A stretch of 64,000 nucleotides of DNA, from the NCBI RefSeq assembly GCF_013334205.1, contig NZ_CP054424.1, positions 2,252,001 through 2,316,000 of the forward strand. Direction: 5' to 3'. The notes beneath the pieces were generated by a model that was not told the DNA's origin, made no database searches, and worked only from the letters and a program-made list of their open reading frames with translations. A program made the translations under genes and the position numbers. Origin of the DNA: Rhodoferax sp. BAB1. GTDB lineage: Bacteria; Pseudomonadota; Gammaproteobacteria; Burkholderiales; Burkholderiaceae_C. Positions 51,901 to 63,900 of this stretch are shown here, piece after piece; within the stretch, counting starts at the first letter, position 1; each line of letters starts with the position of its first letter.

Positions 51901-54900
51901 CCACGGAGGCGTAGGCGGCCAGCGAGCCACCGTCGGCCAGGTTCAGGTGGTCCGCACCCGGCAGCGGGCCGTAGCCGAAGATCTGCGGCAGCAACTGCAC
52001 CGAGGCGTTGAGCTCGCGGCCCGGTACCACGGACATCATGGGGATGACCTTGGTGCCCAGCGGGCCCAGGTCTATGCCCAGGGCCGCCTCGGCCGAACTC
52101 ACGCCATCGACCACGTTGTTCACGACCCAGTAGCCGTGTGTGACGTTGGGCACGGCCGCCCAGTCGGCGTCGACGATGGCCTGGTCGCCGACCACGGTGT
52201 CGTCGTCGTCGCCGCCGTCGATGGTGTCGTCACCCAGGCCGCCGGAGATGAAGTCACGCCCCGCGTCGCCGGTGAGGATGTCGTTGCCGCGCTGGCCGTA
52301 GATGGCGTCGTTGCCGTCGCCGCCCGAGATGGTGTCGTTGCCGTCCTCGATCAGGTTCAGCAGCAGGGCCCGGTTCTCGGGAGTGCCGTAGCCGTTGTAG
52401 CGCTTGCTGCCGTCGGCGTTGAAGACGCCGGTGAGCAGGGTGACGTCGGCGCCCAGCAGCGCGTCCACCGTGGCCTGGCTGCCCTCGGGCATGTCGGGGC
52501 CGTTCAGGGCGATGGCGCCCGTGAGGTAGGCCATGTCGAGCAGCAGCACGTCCTTGTGCCAGCTGCCGTCGGCGTTCTCGCGCGCGCTGCCGTCGGGGTT
52601 GTAGGCACGGGTGATGATGCCCATGTCGCCCAGGATGACGTCGTGGCCGCCGTTGCCGAACAGGGTGTCGTGGCCCAGGCCGCCGATGATCTCGTCGTCG
52701 CCGAGGCCGCCCACCAGGGTGTCGTTGCCGCGCTGGCCCCAGATTTCATTGGTGCCGCCGTCGCCATACATGATGTCGTCGCCGTCGACCAGATCCAGGT
52801 CGTCGTAGCGGATCACGGTGCGCACGATGTTGCCGTAGGGCGTGCGCACCCAGTCGTCGCCCGTGGCGTTGAAGGTGCGCAGGATGTAGCCGTTGTCGCC
52901 CAGCATGGCGTCGCCGCCGTCGCCGCCGTACATGGTGTCGTCGCCATCGGCGCCGAAGGGCACGTTGGTGCCGCCGAGCATGTCGTCGTCGCCCGCGTCG
53001 CCACGCAGCAGGTCGTCGCCCTGGCCGCCGATGATGATGTCGTCACCGCCGCCGGCATGGACCACGTCGTTGCCGCCGCCGTCATTGGCACCGATGTCGA
53101 TGGACAGGAAGTTGACGTTCGCCGGCAGGTTCAGGTCCACCTTGCCGTGGTCGCCGAAGATCACGTCGTCGTCGCCGGCCGGGGCCACGTCGCCGGTCTC
53201 CAGATCACGGGTGTCGAACTCGGAGTCGCCGTAGATCAGGTCGGCACCGGTGCCGCCGAAGAGCACGTCCTTGCCGATGCCGCCCACGATGACGTCGCCG
53301 CCGCCCTCGGTCGGGTCGGTGGTGGTCAGGATGCCCACGCCCACGAAGTCCAGGATGGCGTTGTCGCCGGCCACCACGTCGTCGCCCTCGTCGCCGGAGA
53401 GCCGGTCCGCACCTGCGCCGCCGATGATCCAGTCATTGCCCGTGGAGCCGAAGATGTTGTCGCTGCCGCCCACGCCGGGTTGTTCGCTCTCCAGGCGCAC
53501 GTACACCCCGAGTACCGCCGTCACCCGGCCGTGGTCGCCCAGCAGCACGTCGCTGCCTGCGTCGCCGGTGATGATGTCGTCACCCGCGCCGCCCAGGATC
53601 AGGTCCTCGCCGTCGCTGCCGTAGAGGAAGTCGCCCGCGCCGCCGTCGTCCGGGTCGTTGGTGTAGGCCAGGTCCAGGGTGGTGAGGTCGGCGTCGACAT
53701 GGAAGTCGAGCACGCCGTGGTCACCCAGGATCAGGTCATTGCCCGTGCTGCCGTAGATCAGGTCGCTGCCGTTGCCGCCCAGGATGCGGTCATTGCCGGT
53801 GTCGCCGTGGATGATGTCGGCCGCGCCGTTGTCCGGCTCGGTGGTGCGCACCACCGTGACGGCCTCGTTGTCCTTGGTCGCGACGCGCTGGGTGCCGGGC
53901 ACGAGGTCGAACTGGCCATGGTCGCCGAGGATGAGGTCGTCGCCCTCGCCGCCGAAGATCTGGTCGCTGCCGGCCAGCAGGTCGTCACGGTTGGGATGGA
54001 CGCTGGTGTTGGCGTTCACCACGATGACGTCGGGCTTGGCGCCGTCGACCCCCGTCGAACCGTAGAAGAGGTTGATGCCGGAATCGCCGTAGATGTGGTC
54101 GATGCCGCCCAGGCCGTGGATGATGTCCTCACCCGAGCCGCCCAGCAGGTGGTCGCCCTGGGCACTGCCGTAGATGGTGTCCTGGCCGATGCCGCCGTAG
54201 ATCGTGACACTCTGGCCGGAGGCCGAGGCGTCGATCAGGTCGTTGCCCGCGTGATCAAAACGGATGCCGTGGGTCGAGGCCACACCGGACTCGCCGCTGT
54301 AGCGCAGGCCGTCCTGTGTGGTGTCGCCCAGCAGCACCAGGGGCGAGCGGCTGTGGGTGGCAATCAGGGTGTCGCCGGCCGTGGCGGAAGTGTTGCCGCC
54401 GCCATGGATGACGGTGATGCCGCCGTGGGCCGCAGTGGTGGACAGGGTGTCGGTCACGGTGAAGTGGTCGTCGCCCTGGCCCAGCAGTACCTCGGCCACC
54501 TCGACGTTGCGGTAGGTGATGCCGCCGGCAAAGGTCTTGCCGCCGGGGAAGGCCTCTTCACCGAAGGAGACCGAGCCCGCCAGGCCCAGGCCCGAGATAT
54601 TGGTGCTGGGCACGCCGTTCTCGTCGTACCAGGAACCGGCGGCCATGAGGCCGGTGTCGTTGGAGACGCTGGAGTCGTTGTGCAGGACCAGGGTGTCGAT
54701 CAGGGTGTTCTCGTCCACCGTGATCACGGCGCTGGGCAGGGGCACATCGGTCTCGTCCGGCAGCATGATGGCCGTCTTGACCGAGCGGTCGGCCGCGGCA
54801 TCGACCGAGCCTTCGATGAAAAGCGGGCCGGCGATGGCGCCACCCAGCACGTGCGGCTGGACCGGGAAGGTCTTGAGCGGCTGCGCCGGCATGGGCGGCT

Positions 54901-57900
54901 GGGGTTCGACGGCGCTGACCGTGACGGTCTGCGCGATCCACCAGTTGTCGGGCGTGAAGGTCAGCTCGATGGGGTTGGCGAGCGTCAGGTCGTCCGGCAG
55001 CACGGTGATGACCACGTCCTGCGTGGGGGCCTGGGTCAGGCGCACGGTGTAGCTGTCGGAGGCGGCCTCGTCGGCCGGGGTGTCCAGGTCGTCGGTCACC
55101 ACACGGGTGCTGCCGCCGCTCTGGTCCAGCAGCACACCGGCGCTGTCGTTGTCCACGACCTGCACCTGGAAGCTGGCCGCACCGTAACCCGCGGCCGTGT
55201 GGCTGATGGAGGACAGCAGGCTGTTCTCGATGGCCGCGTCGTCCACGGCCGTCACCGTCATCAGCACCGGCAGGTTCCAGTTGCCGGCGTCGAAGGTGAG
55301 GGTCTGGTCGGCAGCGTTGTAGCGTGCATCGGCACTGGCCACGGTGACCTGGCCGTCGGTGGCCACCGCCACGATGACCGTGCCCGAGACCACCGGTGCG
55401 CCCAGTTGCACGGTATAGCTGTCGCTGATGCCGGTGGTGGCGTCGCCTTCGAGCACACGCTCGACAGGGCCGCTGCCGGTGATGACGACCTCGGGCTTGT
55501 CGTTGTCCAGCACCGTCACGCGCACGTTCTGGATGGCCACGTGGTTGAAGGTGGCATCCGCGCTCTGCGCGCTGTGGCTGATGGCGTAGACGCGCTCGCC
55601 TTCCTGCCGGCCGTCGTCCATGGCCTGGACGTAGATGGTGCGGGCCGCGGTGTCGTTGACGGTCAGCGTGAGGTAGCGGCTGAAGTTCACGCCGTCGGTG
55701 GAGACCAGCACCGAGTCGCCGGCCGGGCTGCCGTCTTCCTCTTCCTGCGTGCTGCGGCCGGCCGAGACATTGAGGTAGACCGGACCGCCCACGGGCGCGG
55801 TGGCCAGCTGCAGGGTGTAGCTGTCGATGGTGGCGCCCTGTTCGTTGACCTGGGTACTGCCCGCGCTCTGGGTCACGAGCACCTGGCCGGTGGCCGGGCC
55901 GGCCACGGTGGTGCTGATGCCCGCGGCCAGCAGGCCGTCGTAGGCCGGGTCGGTGGAGGTCACGGCGTGGTTGATCACACCGCTGCGGCCTTCGAGGTCC
56001 AGGCTGACGATGGGTTCGGTCACGTCGCCGGCCACGTCGAAGGTGTCCGAGCCCTTGCCGCCGATGATGGTGGTGACCACGCCGGCCCGGGTGCTGCGGA
56101 TGAAGAAGTGGTCGTCACCCTCGAGGCCATCGACGTCGATGGCCTCCATATTGTCGTAGCGCACGTTCAGGCCGGCGCCGTAGACGGCCTCGTCGGTGAT
56201 GACGAAGTCGTCGCCGAACTCGGTACCGATCACGACCACCTTGTCGAAGCCGGCGCCGCCGTCCAGGTCCACCGGGGCGTTGATGTTGTACATCACGGTG
56301 TCGGTGCCCTCGCCGCCGATGGCCTGGTTCAGGGCCTCGGTGGAAAGCTTGTTGTTGTCACTCACCAGGGCGAAGGCACGCACGATGAAGACGTCGTTGC
56401 CGTCATTGCCCTCCAGCCGGGTCTCGGCCTTGTTGCTGTAGACGGTGAACTGGTCGTTGCCGGTGCCGCCATAGGCCGTGAGCGCGAAGCTGGCGCCGCG
56501 GCTGAGGAAACCGGCCGTGGTCGCTATGGTGCTGAAGTCGTCGCCAGCGGCCACCGTGCCGGGCGCCGGCATGGAAACCCGCGCGGCGCCGTACATCTGG
56601 CCGATCTGCACCTCGTCGTTGCCGGCGCCGGCGTCCAGCGTGGTCAGCGCGGCGTTGTCGTCCACGGCGAAGTAGTCGTCACCGCCGAAGCTGCGCACGA
56701 TCAGGCGGGAATTGATGTTCTCGTCGTAGTTGATGCGCTCGACCTGTGCATGGGTCTGGTCGCGCACCTCGTCCAGCGTGCCGCGCATCAGGGCCACGAA
56801 GGCCGGCGTATTGGCGGCGATGGGCTCGGACGCGCCTTCGGTGATGGCGGCCACCCGGCGCAGCAGGAAGACGTCAGCCTGTTCGCTGCCCTCGATCTCC
56901 AGGGTGTCCAGGCCGTCGTTCTTGGCACCCGAGTCGAGCACGTTGACGATGTAGTCCTGCGCATTGGCGCTGCCGTGGGTGTAGACCAGGTAGCGGTCGG
57001 TGCCGCCGCGGCCGTCCAGGTCCACGGCGTCGCGCACCAGGGCGCCGACGCCGTCGTCGATGCGGTCGCGCTCGGCCGTCATGCTGGGCAGGCGATCGAG
57101 GATGAAGAGGTCGTCGCCGCCGGCCAGGCCGTCGGTGTCGCCCAGCACGCGCACATGGCCGAGCAGGCTTTCGACACGCAGCTCGATGGTGTCGCCCTGG
57201 CGTTCACCCGCGATTTCGATCTCGTTGGATGCCAGTGCACCTTCGAGCAGGATGGTGGTGCCCGCGGCGTCGACATTGCCCGTGTCGCCGCTGTCGCCAT
57301 GGATCACGAGGTGGCGGCCCGAGCGGATGACGCTGCCCACGGCGGCGTGCACGTTGTCGCCGGCCTGCAGCAGAATGTCGCCTTCACCGCCGGCCGTGGA
57401 CAGGGCCTCGATCAGGGCAGCGCTGTCCAGCACCAGGTTGTTCCCGGCCGCGCCGCTGTCACGCACGCTGAGGATGACGTTGCCCGCCGTGGCCTGGACC
57501 TGGCCCACGTAGAGTGGGCCGCTGGTCTCGGTGACGTTGATGTTGCGCTGCGCCTGGGCGTGCAGGTGGCCCTGCACCGGGTTGGAGGAGTCGATCTCCA
57601 GCGCATTGCCCTGGGTGCCGATGCTCTGCAGGTCGGCGATCAGGATGATGTTGGCGCCCGTGACGTTGTTGGCCAGCGCGCCGTTGGCGTCCAGGATGGA
57701 GCCCTTGAGCGCGCGCAGGGTCACGTCGTCGGTCTCGCCGGTGACCTCGTTGATGCGCATGTCGCCGTCGTCGCCCTGCGTGCCTTCGGTCTCGATCAGG
57801 AAGACCCGGCCCTGGGCCAGCACGGTGATGGTGCCGGCCACGCCGTTGTAGGAGCTGTCGATGTCCAGCGGGTTGAGGTCGGTACCGGTGCTGCCCCCCT

Positions 57901-60900
57901 CGGCCAGCAGGACCACGTTGCGAGCCTCGATGTCGGCGGCCGTGTCGTCGGCATGGTCGATGACGGACTCCCGGCTCGTCAGATGCACGGTGCCGTTGCG
58001 TGCGGCGATCAGGCCGATGCGCAGGTTGGTCGGGCTGTTCAGAAAGACGCTGCCGCCTGCCACGCCGGAAATCTCGCCTGCGATCTCCACGTCGAGGAAG
58101 TGCGCCGCATCGGCGCCGATGTTCAGGCCCGCACTCAGGTACAGGCTGGCGGCCTCGATATTGACCTCGGGGGCCCCATCGTCGCTGAAGGCATCCAGGA
58201 TGGAGCCGCCGGCGATCAGGCTCGCATGGTCGGCGGCAAGCACGGTCTCGACCGTCAGGTTGCCCAGTTCGGTCTCGATGTAGACCGAGTCACCGCTGGA
58301 CGCGGCGTTGTCCACGTAGAGCCCCGTGGCGCCCATCTGCTGGATATTGATCTCGCCCGGCGCGAAGGCATAGAGCCGGCTGCTGCCGCCCATCTCGATG
58401 CGCAGCGCCTCACCCGGCATCTCGCCGCCGATGCGCCCGCCGCTGGTCAGCGACAGATTGCCCACGCCCACGATGACGGGATCCGTCGGGCCGACCGTGC
58501 CGGCATCACGGATCAGGTCGCCCGCGCGCAGGTAGATGTCGCCCGCGGCGTCGATGCGGTGCAGGATCAGGGTCTCGGTGGCGTCCAGCGCCACATCGCC
58601 GTCGCTGTAGCCCGTCACGCCGGCTTCGCCGCTTTCCACGTCGATGTCGTCGCGCAGCTGGAAGGCCACGCGCTCGACCGCGTTCTTGTTGCTCACGAGC
58701 TGGCCATGGACCAGGTCATCGCCGCTGGTGTCCGTGGTGGCACGCGGCTGCACCTTCTCCCAGCGGTTGGCATTGCCGAAGTTTTCGGTGGCCAGGTTGA
58801 GCTGGCCCCCAGCACCCTGGTACTGGTAGAGGCCATAACGTCCGTCGTTGAACTCGACCAGCACGTAACCGTCATGCGCGATGTTGCGCAGGATGGGCGA
58901 GGTCTTGCTGGCCCCTGTGGCCGTGTAGCTGACCTTCTCCCAGCGGCTGTTGTCGCTGAAATCCTGCTCGTGCAGGTCGTCGTTGTCCTCTCCGCCATCG
59001 GGGATCGGACCCGTCGCGCCGACATAACGGTAGAGGGCGTGCTGCACACCGTAGACGTCGGAAACACCCGAGGTGGAGAGCAGGCTCTTGTCCTGGGCGT
59101 TCAGGCTGTCGAAGCCGCCGCTCAGATCGATGATGCGTGGCGCCTGGCTGCGGCCGATGGCACCGCCATTGGCGTCCAGGTAGATGCTGGCGCCCTTGAC
59201 GTTCAGGTTCTCCGCCGCCGTCTGCGTGGGTGTCGTGCCCAGGAACTCGGCGTGCGGGTAGAGATAGCTGTACAGGCCCGGCGCGACCGAGTAGTTCAGG
59301 GACTCGGGCGTGACGCCGAACTTCAGGGCCAGCGCATCGAGCTGCAGCTGGTTCAGGCCCAGGCCGATGGCCTTGGGCTTGACCAGCTCGACATTGGCAT
59401 CGACGATGGATCCGTTCACCGTCGCCAGCCGTGCCGCGCCCGTGGCCAGCACCGAGATGCCGCCGACCTGGCCGGACTTGAGCAGCTTGAGGTCGCCCGC
59501 CGTCTCCACGATGTTCACATCGCCGCCCGAGACCGCCGTCAGGCCGCCGGTGCCCAGGATGTTGCTGTTCACGCGCAGGGCCGAGCCGCCCTGGCCCGTG
59601 ATGCTGCCCTGGGTGGACGTCAGGTCGACGCGGTTGCCCTGGATCAGCGCGTCGCCGTCCACGCCGCTGATGCCGTCGCGCGCCGTGATGGTCACGTCGC
59701 CGCCCGTGCTGATGATCTGGTCCACCACCAGGCTGGCGGTGGCGCCGCTGAGCACCACGGTGATGTCGATGTCGCCGCCGGCCGTCACGCTGACCGGCAC
59801 GCTGCTGCCGCCGTCGACCAGCAGCATGACGTCGCCCGCCGCGCTGACGTTGGGCGCATCGTTGTAGACCATGTTCTCCGTGCTGCCCTGCACCGAGCCC
59901 TGGCTCGAACCCAGGGTCACCTGGCCGCCGGCCGCCACCCTGATGTCGCCCTTGACCAGCAGGTCCTTCTTGCTGGTGATGCTGATGGTGGAGCTGTCGT
60001 TGCCCACGAAGCCGATGCCGATGTCGTAGTCGGCCTTGAGGCTGTGGGTGTAGTAGTCCTTCAGGCCGATGATCTCGTCCTCGATGTGCGTGATGGTCTT
60101 GGTCTCCAGCCAGCCGCCGCCGCTCACCTGGTCGGGCGAATACACAACGCGCTCGTAATTGGCGAAGGCGCTGTTGTGGGTGGCCAGGGCCTCTGCAGGC
60201 GTGCCCATGTCCTCCCAGCGGTCGGTGTCGGCATAGTTCTCCTGGGCCAGGATCACGTCACCATCGAACCTCGCACGGTAGGTATGGCCGGCGGTGCCAC
60301 CCATGCCGGTGCCCGGCAGCAGGTAGATCGTGGTGATGCCGTTTTCGATGATGACACCGGAATCCTGCACCTGCACGAAGCGCGCGCTGTAGGCGGAGCC
60401 CGCGCTGCCGGCCGGCGAATCCCCTGTACCGCTGACGGCCAGCGCCTCGGATTCGAGCAGGGGCAAACCGGTCCTGTATTCGGGCGTACCCACCGTATGG
60501 GTCACGTCGTCCGACACCAGCCAGTCCTCGAAATCCGTCAGGTCGCCGAACAGGTTGAAGGAATTGGTCTGGAAGGTGTGCTTGACCGTCACCGTGCTTT
60601 CATGCCCGTCGACCCAGACATACTGCAGGCCGGGGCGCGTATTGAACACCGTGCTCGTGCCGGCATGGTCGATGTTGCCGCCGATCTGCGTGTAGACGAT
60701 GCGCGAGAAGCCCTCGGTGTCCGAGACCCCGGTGTCCGTGGGCTCCTGCAGCACGCCGTCGTAACGACGCTCGACGATCTGGCCGCCGCTGTAGGTGTAT
60801 TCGAACTTGGCCGCCTGCACCCCGTCGATGCGCGCGGTGTCGATCAGGGTGATCTTGCCCACGCGGTCCTTGCTGGTGTCGATGCGGTTGGTGATGAGCT

Positions 60901-63900
60901 TGTAGTTGCTGTTGTTGACGATGTTCACGCTGGCGTGGCCATGGGCCGCCTTGACCTGGCCGTTGCCCGTGCTCAGGATCTGGCCCGCCAGGATCACGCG
61001 CCCGCCCTCGGGCACGATGTCCTCCACCACGATGGCCTGCTTGGCGTAGTCGAAATAGGCCTTGACCGGGATGCGCTCGTCGCCGAAGTTCACCCCCGCC
61101 ACGGCATCGCCCTCGCTGTTGATCAGCTGCCCGTTGTTCGACCAGATCGAATAGGCATAGGGGTTGAAGCTGGCATCGATTTCCAGTTCGACAGTCTGCG
61201 CGCCGCTCTGGATCAGGCCGTTGATGTTGAGGAAACGCGCCGTCACGGCAATGGTGCCCTGGGCCAGGATGGCCGCGTCGGGCGTGTTGATCTGGTCCAG
61301 CAGGGATTGCATGCCCCCCGCACCGCTGACATCGACGTTGGCGGCATTGGCGTCGGAATAGAAGTTGTCCGGATCGGTGCGGGGCCGATTGAACATGAAG
61401 GCCTTGTCGATGAAATACGTACGCGGGTCGCGCCCGGTATGGAACCAGCCGTCGCTGTTGAGCGTGAAGTCCTTGGCGGCGTTGATGTTGATGGTCTGGC
61501 CGCGGATCTCGCCCGAGACGGTGATGCTGCCGTCGTCGTTGAGGATGTTGATGGTGCCGCTCTCGTTGATGATGTCACCGACGATGTAGAGGTCCTGGTC
61601 GTAGCTCGGGATGGTCGTGCTGATGTTGTAGTAGGCGCTGGCGTCCGCCGTGGACACCGAGGCCGAGTTCTGCGTGATGCTGATCACGGGCGCAGCGGCG
61701 GCGCCGGGCGCGGCCCCCTGGGCCACGTTGTTCAGGTAGACCCGGCCGGGCGTGAGCACCACCAGCTCGTTGTTCGCGTTGATGGCCACGCGGCTGGAAT
61801 CCTGGATCACCGCGTCGCCCACCGACATCAGGAAGGGCGTGCTGTTGAAGATCTCGATCTTCGCCCCGGCGCGCGCCTTGACGTCACTGAGATCGGGCGT
61901 GTTGTCGGCATCGATGAAGACCGAGCCCGGTGCTGCATAGATGTTCGGCATCTCGACGAAGATCAGGTCCAGCGAACCCTTGATGACGATCTTGCCGTCG
62001 ATCACCTCGGTCAGGCCCAGTTCCTCCAGGGCCTCGTCGATCAGCTCCAGCTGCACCTGGTAGCGCGCCACGGCCTCGGCATTGGTGCTGTGGTTGGCGA
62101 GCCAGTCGATCACTTCCGCGCGCTGCTCCAGCAGCACGTTGACCAGGTTCTTGTAGACCAGGGACGGCGCCTCCACCTCGCGCGGCTTGATCACGAAGAA
62201 CTTGTCCTGCATGGCATTGCGCAGGGCCAGGGGCAGCTGGCTCAGGTCCAGGCGGGCGTAGACATAGTCGGTGTCCACCGACAGGCTGCGCGCCAGCTTT
62301 TCCGGCTCGGTCAGCGCCGTGTCGAGTCGGCTGGCGGCCAGCTGCTCCACCCCGTCCACGAAACGCGGCAGCACCCGCACCACGGCCTGGTTATTGATGC
62401 CGGCCTCAACGCTGGCATCGGGGCCGATCTGCACCAGGTTGCTGACATCGATATCCGGGTCCTCGCTGACCGAGATGCCATAAGGCACCAGCGAGAGCGA
62501 GGTGACCTGGCCTTCCTCGAAGTAGCTGCCCAGGCCGGCGATCGCACGCAGGGTGGCATTCTTCATGGCCAGCACCTTGCTCGCGCCGTTGAGGCTGATG
62601 CGGTTGGTCTCGTCGACCACCACCTCCGAGATCGGAATACCTATCGTGGGCAGCAGGGAATAGGCCTGCACCTCCCCATTGGAGTAGCCGTTGAGCAGGT
62701 TCAACGCGCCGTTCGTATCGCGGCCGGCGTAGATGTTGACGTCCTGCCCCCGGAGGGTGGCGTCGTTGAGCTCCACCGTGTTGCGCACGTCCAGGGTGCT
62801 GTAGGCCTGTGCCGTCGACACGCCACCCAGCGCCGTGGCGATGAGCAGGTCGGCATCCGTGAACACCGCGGCGCTGGAACGCGCAGCGATGTCGACATTG
62901 CTGGCCTTGCTGAGCAGGCTGCCGTTGATCACCATCCGCGAATCGCTTTCCACCGTGGCCTGCGACACACCGGTCGAGATCGCGAAGCCTCCGTAGGACT
63001 CCACCTCCACCGAGTCGTACACCGTCACGTCGGTGAAAGTCTCCAGGCGCAGCAGGCCCGGATCGGCATGGCTGCCGTCGGCGTGCAGCACGGCGCCGGT
63101 GGCGATGTTGATGCGGGCCTCGAAGCGGTTGGCCTCCGTGCCCACCCGGGTCTCGCTCTTGAGGAAGTCCAGACCGCCCAGCGAAACCGAGGCCGAGCTC
63201 AGGCTCGTGTCGTAGTGGTTCTTGGTGAAGCTGTTGTCCGCCGCCAGCGCGATGCGCACCGCACCGATGTCGGCCCCGGCCTCCACATTGATGAGCGCAT
63301 CACCCGTGACCATGGTCAGGGCCTTGGCACCGGCACCGCTGGCCAGCCCGATCGACAGCGAATCGGCCTGCACATCCGCGGCCTGCACATTGGTGGACTG
63401 CAGGTTCACCGCATAGGCGTCGATCTCGGCCGAGGCGCCGATCAGCACCTCCGTGGTCTGGGTGCTGACGCTCTCGACATCCGAGCCCAGCACGGAGATC
63501 AGGCCGCCACCCGCCGCCTGCCCTTGTGCATACAGCGTGTCCTGGCTCAGGGCACTGATGGACACCACATGCGCCTGCGTGATCTCGGCGCCGGCCTCCA
63601 GGCCCGCGCTGACCTCGGCACCTACACCCGAATTGCCCAGAGAGGCGCTGACGTCCATGCCGCCGATGGCGATCCCGCCCACCGTGGTGCCGAAGCCCCG
63701 GGCCAGGCCAGCATTGGCCGCCTGGGCGCGCACGGTCACGTCGTTGGTGGCACGCGTGGTGGAGCTGCCACCCAGGCGCGCCGCCACCGTGCCCTTCATG
63801 TCCACGACCGCGATATTGAAGCCCGCGGCGATCAGGCCGCCGGCCAGGGCGTAGGCGTCGGACCCGGCGGTGTTGGTCTGCAGGCCTTCGACCGTCAGTG

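Larger units (their letters stand above)
50490..54255 (-). repeat. RTX calcium-binding repeat block of the giant protein
   Basis: Dozens of GGxGxDxxx-type nonapeptides, for example GGSGEDIIHG, GGEGDDLILGDHG, GGAGDDIITGD, GGLGDDEIIGG and GGDGNDAIYGQRGND. DHG and GNGGHD variants are frequent. The block should fold as calcium-stabilised beta-rolls after export. Confidence 0.92.

Noticed and set aside
50490..54255. Regularly repeated short DNA units that could suggest a CRISPR array
   Set aside because: The units are in-frame RTX nonapeptide codons with no constant repeat/spacer structure.
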